From: JANYJJ01 sp031386065
GTDB taxonomy: Bacteria; Pseudomonadota; Gammaproteobacteria; Burkholderiales; Burkholderiaceae_C
Length of the DNA stretch: 11,070 nt
Direction of reading: 5' to 3'
Assembly (NCBI GenBank): GCA_031386065.1
Contig: JANNBZ010000326.1
Span: 1-11,070 of the forward strand
Shown: in pieces, positions 1 to 5,609 of the stretch
How the letters are laid out: the number at the start of each line of letters is the position of its first letter
How positions within the stretch are numbered: position 1 is the stretch's first letter
Translations under genes and position numbers: made by a program
The notes under the pieces: generated by a model
What the model saw: the letters and a program-made list of their open reading frames with translations, nothing else
Told to the model about the DNA's origin: nothing
The model's database searches: none

Positions 1-1421
1 GAGTCGCCCTCGACGATGTAGATCTCGCACAGCGCCGGGTCTTTTTCCTGGCAGTCGGCCAGCTTGCCGGGCAGGCCCATGCCGTCGAGCACGCCTTTGC
101 GGCGCGTCATTTCACGCGCCTTGCGGGCCGCCTCGCGCGCGCGGGCTGCGTCGACGATCTTGCCGCAGATGATCTTGGCGTCGCTCGGGTTTTCCAAGAG
201 ATAGTCGGTGAGTGCCTTGCTGACCACGTCTTCGACCGGGCCGCGCACTTCGCTGCTGACGAGCTTGTCTTTCGTCTGGCTGCTGAACTTGGGCTCGGGC
301 ACCTTCACGCTCAACACGCAGCACAGGCCTTCGCGCATGTCGTCGCCGGTGACCTCGACCTTGGCTTTCTTGGCAAGCTCGGTGTCGTCGATGTATTTGT
401 TGATGACGCGCGTCATCGCGGCGCGCAGGCCAGTCAGGTGGGTGCCGCCGTCACGCTGCGGAATGTTGTTGGTGAAGCAAAGCACGTTCTCGCTGTAGCC
501 GTCGTTCCACTGCATCGCCACCTCGGCGGTGATGTTGGTGTTCTGGTCGCTCATTTTTTCGCCGCTGGCGCTGAAGATGTTCGGGTGCAGCACCTTCTTG
601 CCGGTGTTGACGTACTCGACGAAGCCCTTCACGCCGCCAGCGAAGGCGAAGTTGTCTTCGCGGTTGTTGCGCTCGTCGACCAGGCGGATGCGCACGCCGT
701 TGTTAAGGAAGCTCAACTCGCGCAGGCGCTTGCTGATGATTTCGTAGTGAAAGTCGATGTTCGAAAATATCTCAAGGTCGGGCAGGAAGTGCACCTCGGT
801 ACCACGGCGGTCGGTCTCGCCAACCACCTTCATCGGCGACACCTCGAAGCCGTTGCGCATCTCCAGCACACGGTCTTGCGGAATGCCTTGCTTGAACTCC
901 ATTTGGTGCATCAGGCCGTCGCGGCGCACCGTCAGCCGCAGCCACTTGCTCAGCCCGTTGACGCAGCTGACGCCCACGCCGTGCAGGCCACCCGAGACCT
1001 TGTAGCTGTTCTGGTTGAACTTGCCACCGGCATGCAGTTCGGTCAGCGCGATCTCGGCGGCGCTGCGTTTGGGTTCGTGCTTGTCGTCCATCTTGACGCC
1101 GGTGGGAATGCCACGCCCGTTGTCGGTGACCGAGATCGAGTTGTCGCTGTGGATGGTGACGACGATGTCGTCGCAGTGGCCCGCCAGCGACTCGTCGATC
1201 GAGTTGTCGACCACCTCGAACACCAGGTGGTGCAAGCCGGTGCCGTCGGAGGTGTCGCCGATGTACATACCGGGGCGTTTGCGCACCGCCTCCAGGCCTT
1301 CGAGGATCTGGATGCTGCCTTCGCCATAGGCTTCGCTCGACGCCGCGCTGGCGGCCCGGTTGGCTGCGCGTTGGGCCTCGTCGCCAGCGTCGTCGGGGGG
1401 GGTGATTTGCACATCAGTCAT
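1..1421 (-). CDS. gyrB: DNA gyrase subunit B, N-terminal 473 residues (3' end beyond window)
   Basis: ATPase subunit of DNA gyrase, which with GyrA introduces negative supercoils in the cytoplasm. The frame is open from the ATG at 1421-1419 to the left edge. It shows the GHKL ATPase motifs: FEVVDN (E69 and N73, matching E. coli E42 and N46), DNGRGIP and GGLHGVGVS. The transducer domain follows (QWNDGYSEN, CFTNNIPQRDGGTH, SSQTKDKLVSSEV), then REAARKAREMTRRKG. The window cuts the gene inside the TOPRIM motif EGDS (E471), so the metal-binding DxD and the C-terminus are not visible. The N-terminus is about 27 residues longer than in E. coli, and about 20 further residues are inserted before TOPRIM. 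An AGGA motif at 1428-1431 lies 6 bases before the ATG and supports this start. ParE is the paralogue to exclude; the position after dnaN favours GyrB. Confidence 0.97.
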   Translation of the reverse strand, partial: MTDVQITPPDDAGDEAQRAANRAASAASSEAYGEGSIQILEGLEAVRKRPGMYIGDTSDGTGLHHLVFEVVDNSIDESLAGHCDDIVVTIHSDNSISVTDNGRGIPTGVKMDDKHEPKRSAAEIALTELHAGGKFNQNSYKVSGGLHGVGVSCVNGLSKWLRLTVRRDGLMHQMEFKQGIPQDRVLEMRNGFEVSPMKVVGETDRRGTEVHFLPDLEIFSNIDFHYEIISKRLRELSFLNNGVRIRLVDERNNREDNFAFAGGVKGFVEYVNTGKKVLHPNIFSASGEKMSDQNTNITAEVAMQWNDGYSENVLCFTNNIPQRDGGTHLTGLRAAMTRVINKYIDDTELAKKAKVEVTGDDMREGLCCVLSVKVPEPKFSSQTKDKLVSSEVRGPVEDVVSKALTDYLLENPSDAKIICGKIVDAARAREAARKAREMTRRKGVLDGMGLPGKLADCQEKDPALCEIYIVEGD

Positions 1422-1473
1422 CGCTGTTCCTGGCTCACGGTTCGGGCTGAAGTCAAGACCTCAGGCCCCTTGC

Positions 1474-1503
1474 AAAAACGCTTAAGCGGGCCGCAGCCCG
1501 CTT
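1474..1503 (-). terminator. Candidate Rho-independent terminator between dnaN and gyrB
   Basis: Read on the minus strand, an 8-bp perfect stem AAGCGGGC / GCCCGCTT with loop TGCG (1484-1503) is followed, after 5 bases, by TTTTT (1474-1478). The T run is short and slightly displaced, so termination may be partial. It would separate the dnaN transcript from gyrB. The other direction has no T run. Confidence 0.5.
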
Positions 1504-1540
1504 GGAAGGTCAATGCCACGAATGGCTGAACCTGGCGGGT

Positions 1541-2659
1541 TCAGATCCGCATCGGCATCACCACGTACTTGAAGCCGGCCTGTTCGGGCACGGTGATCAG
1601 CACGCTGGAGTTGTTGTCCTGCAGTTCGAGCTTGACCATCTCGACGCTCATGTTGGCCAGCGCGTCCATCAGGTAGGTCACGTTGAAACCGATCTCGATG
1701 CTGTCGCCGCCGTAGTCGATCTCCAGCTCTTCCTTGGCTTCTTCCTGCTCGGCGTTGCTGGACGCAATGCGCAAGGTGCCGGGCTCGATGTTGACGCGAA
1801 CGCCCTTGAACTTTTCGCTGGTCAGGATCGCAGCGCGCTGCAGGCTGGCCAGCAACGGCGCACGGCCGAGGGTGACGATGTTCTTGTGGTTCTTCGGAAT
1901 CACGCGGTTGTAGTCGGGGAACTTGCCCTCGACCAGCTTGGTAACGAACTCCATGCCGCTGAAACTGAACTTGGCCTGGTTTCCGGCGAAGCGCATTTCG
2001 ATCGGCGCGTTGTCGGTGTCCTTGTCGTCCTTCAGCAGCCGCTGCAGTTCGAGCACGGTCTTGCGCGGCAGGATCACTTCCTGTTTCGGAATTTCGACAT
2101 CGAGCGTGGCCTGCGCCAGTGCCAGACGGTGTCCGTCGGTGGCCACCAGGGTCAGGTTCTTGCCTTCGGCCACGAACAGGATGCCGTTCAGGTAGTAGCG
2201 GATGTCGTGCACCGCCATCGCGAAGTGAACCTGGTTGATCAGGGTCTTCAGGGCCTTCTGCGGCACGCTGAACATCGGCCCGAAATCGGCCGCTTCCTGC
2301 ACCAGCGGAAAGTCGTCGCTGGGCAAGGTCTGCAGTGTGAAGCGGCTCTTGCCGCCTTGCAGCGTGAGCTTGCTTTGGTTCGCCGTGAGAGTGACGGTCT
2401 GGTCGGCCGGCAAGGAACGCAGGATGTCGATCAGCTTGCGCGCCCCGACGGTGACGGCGAAATTCGCCGCGTCGCCGCCCAGCTCGGCGGAAGTGCGCAC
2501 CTGAATTTCCAGGTCGCTGGTGGTGAACTCGATGTGTGAACCCGTCTTGCGCAACAAGACGTTGGCCAGGATGGGCAGGGTGTGCCTGCGCTCGACGATG
2601 CCGGCCACAGCCTGCAGGGCACCCAGTATTTTTTCTTGCGCTGCCTTCAAGACAATCAT
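1541..2659 (-). CDS. dnaN: DNA polymerase III beta sliding clamp
   Basis: Ring-shaped processivity clamp that tethers DNA polymerase III and other partners to DNA. The 372 residues match the usual length of about 366. Family landmarks include an N-terminus with ERRHTLPILANVLL, the YYLNGILF and TDGHRLA segments, KFPDYNRVIPKN, and the C-terminal YVVMPMRI. In E. coli DnaN the equivalent YVVMPMRL lines the hydrophobic pocket that binds clamp-binding motifs. The start ATG (2659-2657) has AAGAGG at 2665-2670, 5 bases upstream. It lies 257 bases downstream of dnaA in the same direction. That gap carries origin-like elements, and the candidate (CTA)3 trio ends about 21 bases before the start codon, so initiator binding could also affect dnaN expression. 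Confidence 0.98.
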   Translation of the reverse strand: MIVLKAAQEKILGALQAVAGIVERRHTLPILANVLLRKTGSHIEFTTSDLEIQVRTSAELGGDAANFAVTVGARKLIDILRSLPADQTVTLTANQSKLTLQGGKSRFTLQTLPSDDFPLVQEAADFGPMFSVPQKALKTLINQVHFAMAVHDIRYYLNGILFVAEGKNLTLVATDGHRLALAQATLDVEIPKQEVILPRKTVLELQRLLKDDKDTDNAPIEMRFAGNQAKFSFSGMEFVTKLVEGKFPDYNRVIPKNHKNIVTLGRAPLLASLQRAAILTSEKFKGVRVNIEPGTLRIASSNAEQEEAKEELEIDYGGDSIEIGFNVTYLMDALANMSVEMVKLELQDNNSSVLITVPEQAGFKYVVMPMRI

Positions 2660-2916
2660 GTCAACCTCTTGGAATGGTCGTAGTAGTAGGGGCTGAAGCT
2701 TTCTGTGGAGAACCCTATTTTCCCCTGTTCCATCAACTGCTTACGTCGCGGTGAACCCTGTGAGCCGAGTCTGTGGGCAGGCGGGAGCCGCAGACAACAA
2801 CTCGGCCGCGTTGCCACAGCCTGTGGACAGCTGCTCGGTTGCCAGAAACTTGTCCCCAGGCTTGTGCCTTGACACTGTGCACGCTTGCCGGGGGTTCTGG
2901 CGGCCTGTCATCTGGC
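2660..2916. other. oriC: Candidate chromosomal origin (oriC) region, dnaA-dnaN intergenic
   Basis: This 257-base gap has no gene. On the minus strand it carries several CCACA-core sites resembling the DnaA box TTATCCACA: TTCTCCACA at 2704-2712 (one mismatch), CTGTCCACA at 2822-2830 (two mismatches) and CTGCCCACA at 2772-2780 (three mismatches). A 13-bp palindrome, CCACAG-C-CTGTGG, spans 2814-2826. On the plus strand TTGTCCCCA at 2850-2858 has two mismatches. The dnaN-proximal box is followed by a CTA-repeat trio element. The flanking genes dnaA and dnaN are the usual origin landmarks. The boxes are degenerate and the region is not strikingly AT-rich, so the origin may extend to, or lie in, the dnaA-rpmH gap. 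Assignment is inferred from motifs and context. Confidence 0.5.
2681..2712 (-). promoter_or_regulatory. Putative DnaA-trio unwinding element with adjacent DnaA box
   Basis: Read on the minus strand: box TTCTCCACA (2712-2704), a 14-base spacer ending in GCCCC (2703-2690), then CTACTACTA (2689-2681). The complementary strand read 3' to 5' is three GAT triplets. The order (DnaA box, GC-containing spacer, trios) matches the unwinding architecture described for Bacillus subtilis, where the spacer is shorter. The longer spacer and the one-mismatch box lower confidence. Confidence 0.4.
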
Positions 2917-4314
2917 TCAGCCTTTCAGTGTCTGTTCCAGCACGTGCAATTGCTGGTTCAGCTCGGTATTTTTCTGGCGCTCACCAGCGATCTTGCGCAC
3001 GCCGTGCAGCACGGTGGTGTGGTCTCGGCCGCCGAACAGCTCGCCGATCTCGGGCAGGCTTTTCTGCGTCATCTCCTTGGCCAGGTACATGGCAATCTGG
3101 CGCGGCCGCGCGATGCTGGCCGGGCGCTTCTTGCTGTACATGTCGGCGACCTTGATCTTGTAGAAGTCGGCCACGGTTTTCTGGATGTTCTCGACGCCGA
3201 CCTGGCGGTTCTGGATCGACAGCAAATCCTTCAGCGCCTCACGCGCCAGTCCGATGTTGATTTCCTTGTGGCTGAAGCGCGAGTACGCCAGGATCTTGCG
3301 CAACGCACCTTCGAGTTCACGCACGTTCGCGCGCACGTTCTTGGCCACGAAAAAGGCCACGTCTTCCGGCATCAGCGTGTTCTCGGCCTCGGCCTTGCGC
3401 ATCAATATGGCGACCCGCATTTCCAGCTCGGGCGGCTCGATCGCCACCGTCAGCCCGGCGTCGAAACGGCTGGTCAGCCGCTCGTCGATGTCGACCAGTC
3501 CCTTGGGGTAGGTGTCACTGGTCATGATGATGTGCGCCCGCTTGGCCAGCAGGGCTTCGAAGGCGTTGAAAAACTCCTCTTGCGTGCGCTCCTTGCCGGC
3601 GAAGAACTGCACGTCGTCGATCAGCAGCAAGTCGAGCGAGTGGTACTTGGACTTCAACTCGTCGAAAGTCTTGCGCTGGTAGTTCTTCACCACGTCGGTG
3701 ATGAACTGCTCGGCATGCAGGTACAGCACACGCGCATCGGGTTTGTCGGCCAGCAAGGCATTGCCCACCGCGTGCACCAGGTGCGTCTTGCCCAGGCCGA
3801 CGCCGCCATAGATGAACAGCGGGTTGTACATCAGCCCTGGTGCACCCGCCACGTGCAGCGCCGCCGTGCGCGCCATCTGGTTGGCTCGACCCGGCACCAA
3901 GGTGTCGAAGCTCAGGTTCAGGTTCAGGCGATGCCGAGACGCTGCAGGCGCGGCAGACTGCGCACTGAGCGCGGTCCGGGGTGGGGCAAGGGCAATGTGC
4001 CCGTTGGACGGGGAGGTGCTGATGCGGCTTGGTTCGGCAGCAGACGCGACTTCGTCGCGCGGTGCCAGCGCGATGTCAAGCCGCACCGGCTTGCCCGCCA
4101 ACTCGCTGAGCACCGCCTCGATTCGGCTCGCGTACTGATTGCGAATCCAGTCGAGCTTGAACCGGTTCGGCACGTGCAGCGTGACCACCGTGCCGCGCGC
4201 AGCCGAATCGGTGACCTCGGCCACGGGCAGAGGGCGGATCCAGGTGTTGAATTGTTGTTCTGGCAAAACAGCGGCGAGTCGTTCGCAGCCGCGCAGCCAC
4301 AGGTCGGCGGTCAT
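2917..4314 (-). CDS. dnaA: Chromosomal replication initiator protein DnaA
   Basis: AAA+ ATPase that binds DnaA boxes, melts the origin and loads the DnaB helicase through its loader. From the ATG at 4314-4312 it has 465 residues (E. coli 467). Domain I starts MTADLWLRG and contains EQQFNTWIRPL. A variable Ala/Pro/Ser-rich domain II spans about residues 85-125. Domain III has Walker A GGVGLGKT (170-177), Walker B LLLIDD (229-234), sensor I MTSD (264-267), the box VII arginine in RLTSRF (R283) and sensor II RELEGAL (332-338). Domain IV ends with the DNA-binding signature GRDHTTVLHGVRKI (429-442). The frame stays open upstream to an ATG at 4434, but those 40 residues overlap the DnaA box region and lack domain I character, so the internal ATG is preferred. 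No clear Shine-Dalgarno sequence precedes it; a DnaA-box-like sequence sits there instead. Confidence 0.97.
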   Translation of the reverse strand: MTADLWLRGCERLAAVLPEQQFNTWIRPLPVAEVTDSAARGTVVTLHVPNRFKLDWIRNQYASRIEAVLSELAGKPVRLDIALAPRDEVASAAEPSRISTSPSNGHIALAPPRTALSAQSAAPAASRHRLNLNLSFDTLVPGRANQMARTAALHVAGAPGLMYNPLFIYGGVGLGKTHLVHAVGNALLADKPDARVLYLHAEQFITDVVKNYQRKTFDELKSKYHSLDLLLIDDVQFFAGKERTQEEFFNAFEALLAKRAHIIMTSDTYPKGLVDIDERLTSRFDAGLTVAIEPPELEMRVAILMRKAEAENTLMPEDVAFFVAKNVRANVRELEGALRKILAYSRFSHKEINIGLAREALKDLLSIQNRQVGVENIQKTVADFYKIKVADMYSKKRPASIARPRQIAMYLAKEMTQKSLPEIGELFGGRDHTTVLHGVRKIAGERQKNTELNQQLHVLEQTLKG

Positions 4315-4316
4315 CT

Positions 4317-4325
4317 TGTGGAAAA
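4317..4325 (-). promoter_or_regulatory. DnaA-box-like site abutting the dnaA start codon
   Basis: TTTTCCACA on the minus strand, one base off TTATCCACA, lies 2 bases before the dnaA ATG, where a Shine-Dalgarno sequence would be expected. With the perfect box at 4377 it suggests autoregulation of dnaA, as known in other bacteria. The regulatory role here is inference. Confidence 0.55.
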
Positions 4326-4344
4326 CTGTCTTGGGAGCGGCGAG

Positions 4345-4350
4345 ATTGTA
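4345..4350 (-). promoter_or_regulatory. Candidate -10 element for dnaA
   Basis: TACAAT on the minus strand matches TATAAT at five of six positions and lies about 30 bases before the dnaA ATG. No good -35 hexamer is present at 16-18 bases. The DnaA box at 4377-4385 would cover the region just upstream of the -35 position. The call is weak and rests on one hexamer and its location. Confidence 0.3.
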
Positions 4351-4353
4351 CGT

Positions 4354-4423
4354 CCCGACGGCATCGATTCGGGAGGTTATCCACAGATTGGGGGCCGGCG
4401 GCGCTGACCCGCCCGACGGCATC
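4354..4423. repeat. 12-bp direct repeat flanking the perfect DnaA box
   Basis: CCCGACGGCATC occurs at 4354-4365 and again at 4412-4423, a 58-base offset, bracketing the box at 4377-4385. The second copy also forms a small hairpin, ACGGCA-TCC-TGCCGT (4416-4430). No function is recognised. A protein-binding site or a local duplication are both possible. Confidence 0.6.
4377..4385 (+). promoter_or_regulatory. Perfect consensus DnaA box
   Basis: TTATCCACA, an exact match to the high-affinity DnaA box, lies 62 bases upstream of the dnaA start in the divergent dnaA-rpmH gap. It is the only perfect box I found in the non-coding gaps. It could serve dnaA autoregulation, origin function, or both. Confidence 0.8.
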
Positions 4424-4438
4424 CTGCCGTGCAACTCA

Positions 4439-4467
4439 TTGACTTTTAAGGGTGTTTTTGGTGTAAT
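4439..4467 (+). promoter_or_regulatory. Sigma70-type promoter for rpmH and downstream genes
   Basis: -35 TTGACT (4439-4444), a 17-base spacer and -10 TGTAAT (4462-4467), each one base from consensus. A TG dinucleotide at 4459-4460 forms an extended -10. Predicted transcription start is near 4474, giving a leader of about 158 bases before rpmH. This is the best promoter match in the window and fits the high expression expected of a ribosomal protein gene. Confidence 0.75.
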
Positions 4468-4508
4468 GATCGGTTTCCCGAATACGCGTCAAAAATCGGC
4501 TGGGCGCG

Positions 4509-4563
4509 ATGCGCAAAAGCTGCATAACGGCTGCACAAAAGCTGCACAACGACTGCAAGCTAG
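4509..4563 (+). repeat. 11-bp-phased tandem repeat array in the rpmH leader
   Basis: Five consecutive 11-base units: ATGCGCAAAAG, CTGCATAACGG, CTGCACAAAAG, CTGCACAACGA and CTGCAAGCTAG. Units alternate, so the array also reads as two 22-bp copies (4514-4535 and 4536-4557) with 20 of 22 positions identical. The period is close to one helical turn. It lies downstream of the predicted rpmH promoter, so it would be transcribed. The bases AGCTGCA (4540-4546) and TGCAaGCT (4554-4561) could also pair. No known element is recognised. Confidence 0.7.
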
Positions 4564-4631
4564 GCTGACGTGTTGGGCTGGGGTTCGAGTTGGAGCCCGG
4601 CCCCGGGGCAATCTACTTTTCTGGATTTATT

Positions 4632-4766
4632 ATGAAACGCACCTACCAAGCTTCCAAGGTCCGCCGTGCTCGCACGCACGGATTCCTCGTCCGTATGAAG
4701 TCACGCGGCGGTCGCGCCGTGATCAACGCGCGTCGCGCCAAGGGCCGCAAGCGCCTGGCTGTCTGA
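4632..4766 (+). CDS. rpmH: 50S ribosomal protein L34
   Basis: Small basic protein of the large ribosomal subunit, 44 residues, the standard length. The sequence begins MKRTYQASKVRRARTHGF and continues with LVRMKSRGG, then a basic C-terminus ending KGRKRLAV, all typical of L34. The ATG at 4632 has only a weak GGA at 4623-4625. It is the first gene rightward of the divergent gap and shares the near-consensus promoter at 4439-4467. rnpA follows after 55 bases, the usual rpmH-rnpA pairing. Confidence 0.98.
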   Translation: MKRTYQASKVRRARTHGFLVRMKSRGGRAVINARRAKGRKRLAV

Positions 4767-4821
4767 AGCCGGTCTGCGTCGACTCACCCGGCGCGCTGAC
4801 GCGCTGCTACAAGGTAGCGCC

Positions 4822-5289
4822 ATGATGGGCCGGATCGTTCGCGCTGCCGATTTCGAACGCGCGCTGAAAACCACCAGCCAGGCCCGCAGCCCGCATTTCG
4901 CGGTGCACCACCTGCTGGCATCGCCAAGCCGCCCCACGCGCCCCGCCGCTTATGCGCCGATTCCAAAGTTGTCAACAGACCCTGCGCCCACCTCTGCGCT
5001 GCTTGTGGATGACCCGGCGCCGGCAGGCTGCTGGCTGGGCGTGGTGGTGCCGAAGCGGAACGCAAAGCGGTCCGTCACGCGCAGTTTGTTGAAGCGGCAA
5101 ATTCGCTTTGCCATGGCGCGGCAAGCGTCGCCCGCGGCCGGTCTCTGGGTGGTGCGCTTGCGAGCCCCGTTTGACCGCGTCGCGTTCCCGAGCGCGGGCT
5201 CGCTGGCCCTCGCGAAAGCCGCAGCAGTCGAGCTCGACCGGGTGCTCTGCGCCGCAATGCTTCGCGCACGCGCTGCCGGCGCAGTCTGA
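4822..5289 (+). CDS. rnpA: Ribonuclease P protein component
   Basis: Protein subunit of RNase P, which assists the catalytic RNA in removing 5' leaders from pre-tRNAs. It has 155 residues against 119 in E. coli. The N-terminal strand region (ADFERAL, PHFAVHHL) and core WLGVVVPKRNAKRSVTRSLLK (about 71-91) place it in the family. The extra length is mostly a Pro/Ala-rich insertion at about residues 33-68, before the conserved core. The RNR signature normally reads RN before the KR pair; here it is R87-S88, with AGT for Ser. The basic residues K91 and R92 remain. The start is the first of two adjacent ATGs, with AAGG at 4811-4814. The stop lies 14 bases before yidD. Confidence 0.93.
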   Translation: MMGRIVRAADFERALKTTSQARSPHFAVHHLLASPSRPTRPAAYAPIPKLSTDPAPTSALLVDDPAPAGCWLGVVVPKRNAKRSVTRSLLKRQIRFAMARQASPAAGLWVVRLRAPFDRVAFPSAGSLALAKAAAVELDRVLCAAMLRARAAGAV

Positions 5290-5303
5290 CCGGCCGCGCT
5301 TCG

Positions 5304-5609
5304 ATGTCCTCGCTGACTGCCCTGGCGCAACGAATTCTGCTGGCCCTGGTGCGCGGCTACCGGTTGCTGCTGAGCCCGTGGCTCGGCAGTTCCTGCCGCT
5401 TCGAACCGACTTGCTCGGCCTATGCCTTGCAGGCGCTGGAACGGCATGGCGCTGCGGCCGGCAGCTACCTGACCCTGCACCGCATCGCCCGCTGTCACCC
5501 GTTTTGCCGCGGCGGTCACGACCCCGTTCCTTCCATCCTTCCCCGCCTGTTCGCCTCTCAGCGCAGGCACGGTGCCGACGCACCCGACTCCGAAAAGACC
5601 GCCACATGA
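5304..5609 (+). CDS. yidD: Membrane protein insertion efficiency factor YidD
   Basis: Small inner-membrane-associated protein that aids YidC/Sec-dependent membrane insertion. It has 101 residues. A hydrophobic/amphipathic N-terminus (ILLALVRGYRLLLSPWLG) is followed by CRFEPTCSAYALQALERHG and RIARCHPFCRGGHDPVP, the YidD signature, with cysteines at 31, 37, 64 and 68. The C-terminal 20 or so residues are variable and polar. No clear Shine-Dalgarno sequence precedes the ATG; translation may couple to rnpA, which ends 14 bases upstream. Its stop overlaps the yidC start in an ATGA. Confidence 0.95.
   Translation: MSSLTALAQRILLALVRGYRLLLSPWLGSSCRFEPTCSAYALQALERHGAAAGSYLTLHRIARCHPFCRGGHDPVPSILPRLFASQRRHGADAPDSEKTAT

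Noticed and set aside
438..2539. Two long plus-strand frames (438-1529 and 1502-2539) opposite gyrB and dnaN
   Set aside because: Both are antisense to clear core genes and show the His/Val/Gln/Asp-rich look of shadow frames.
2773..4407. 544-residue open frame on the plus strand opposite dnaA
   Set aside because: It lies antisense to a full-length DnaA with all its motifs. The composition (rich in H, Q, V, G) is typical of an antisense frame in GC-rich DNA, and no domain is recognisable.
4315..4434. 40-codon N-terminal extension of DnaA to an upstream ATG
   Set aside because: It would translate through the DnaA boxes and candidate promoter. DnaA domain I begins at the internal Met, and the resulting 465 residues fit the family length.
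4595..4620. GC-rich palindrome followed by TTTT before rpmH, as a possible attenuator
   Set aside because: The stem pairs only about 4 bp with a usable loop, and the T run is short and displaced by 7 bases.
5004..5012. DnaA-box-like TGTGGATGA inside rnpA
   Set aside because: It has one mismatch, is a single site within coding sequence with no cluster around it, and is likely chance.
5108..5605. Upstream extension of the yidC frame through rnpA and yidD
   Set aside because: The 166 extra codons are out of frame with two real genes. The ATG at 5606 gives the canonical YidC N-terminus and the 4-base overlap with yidD.
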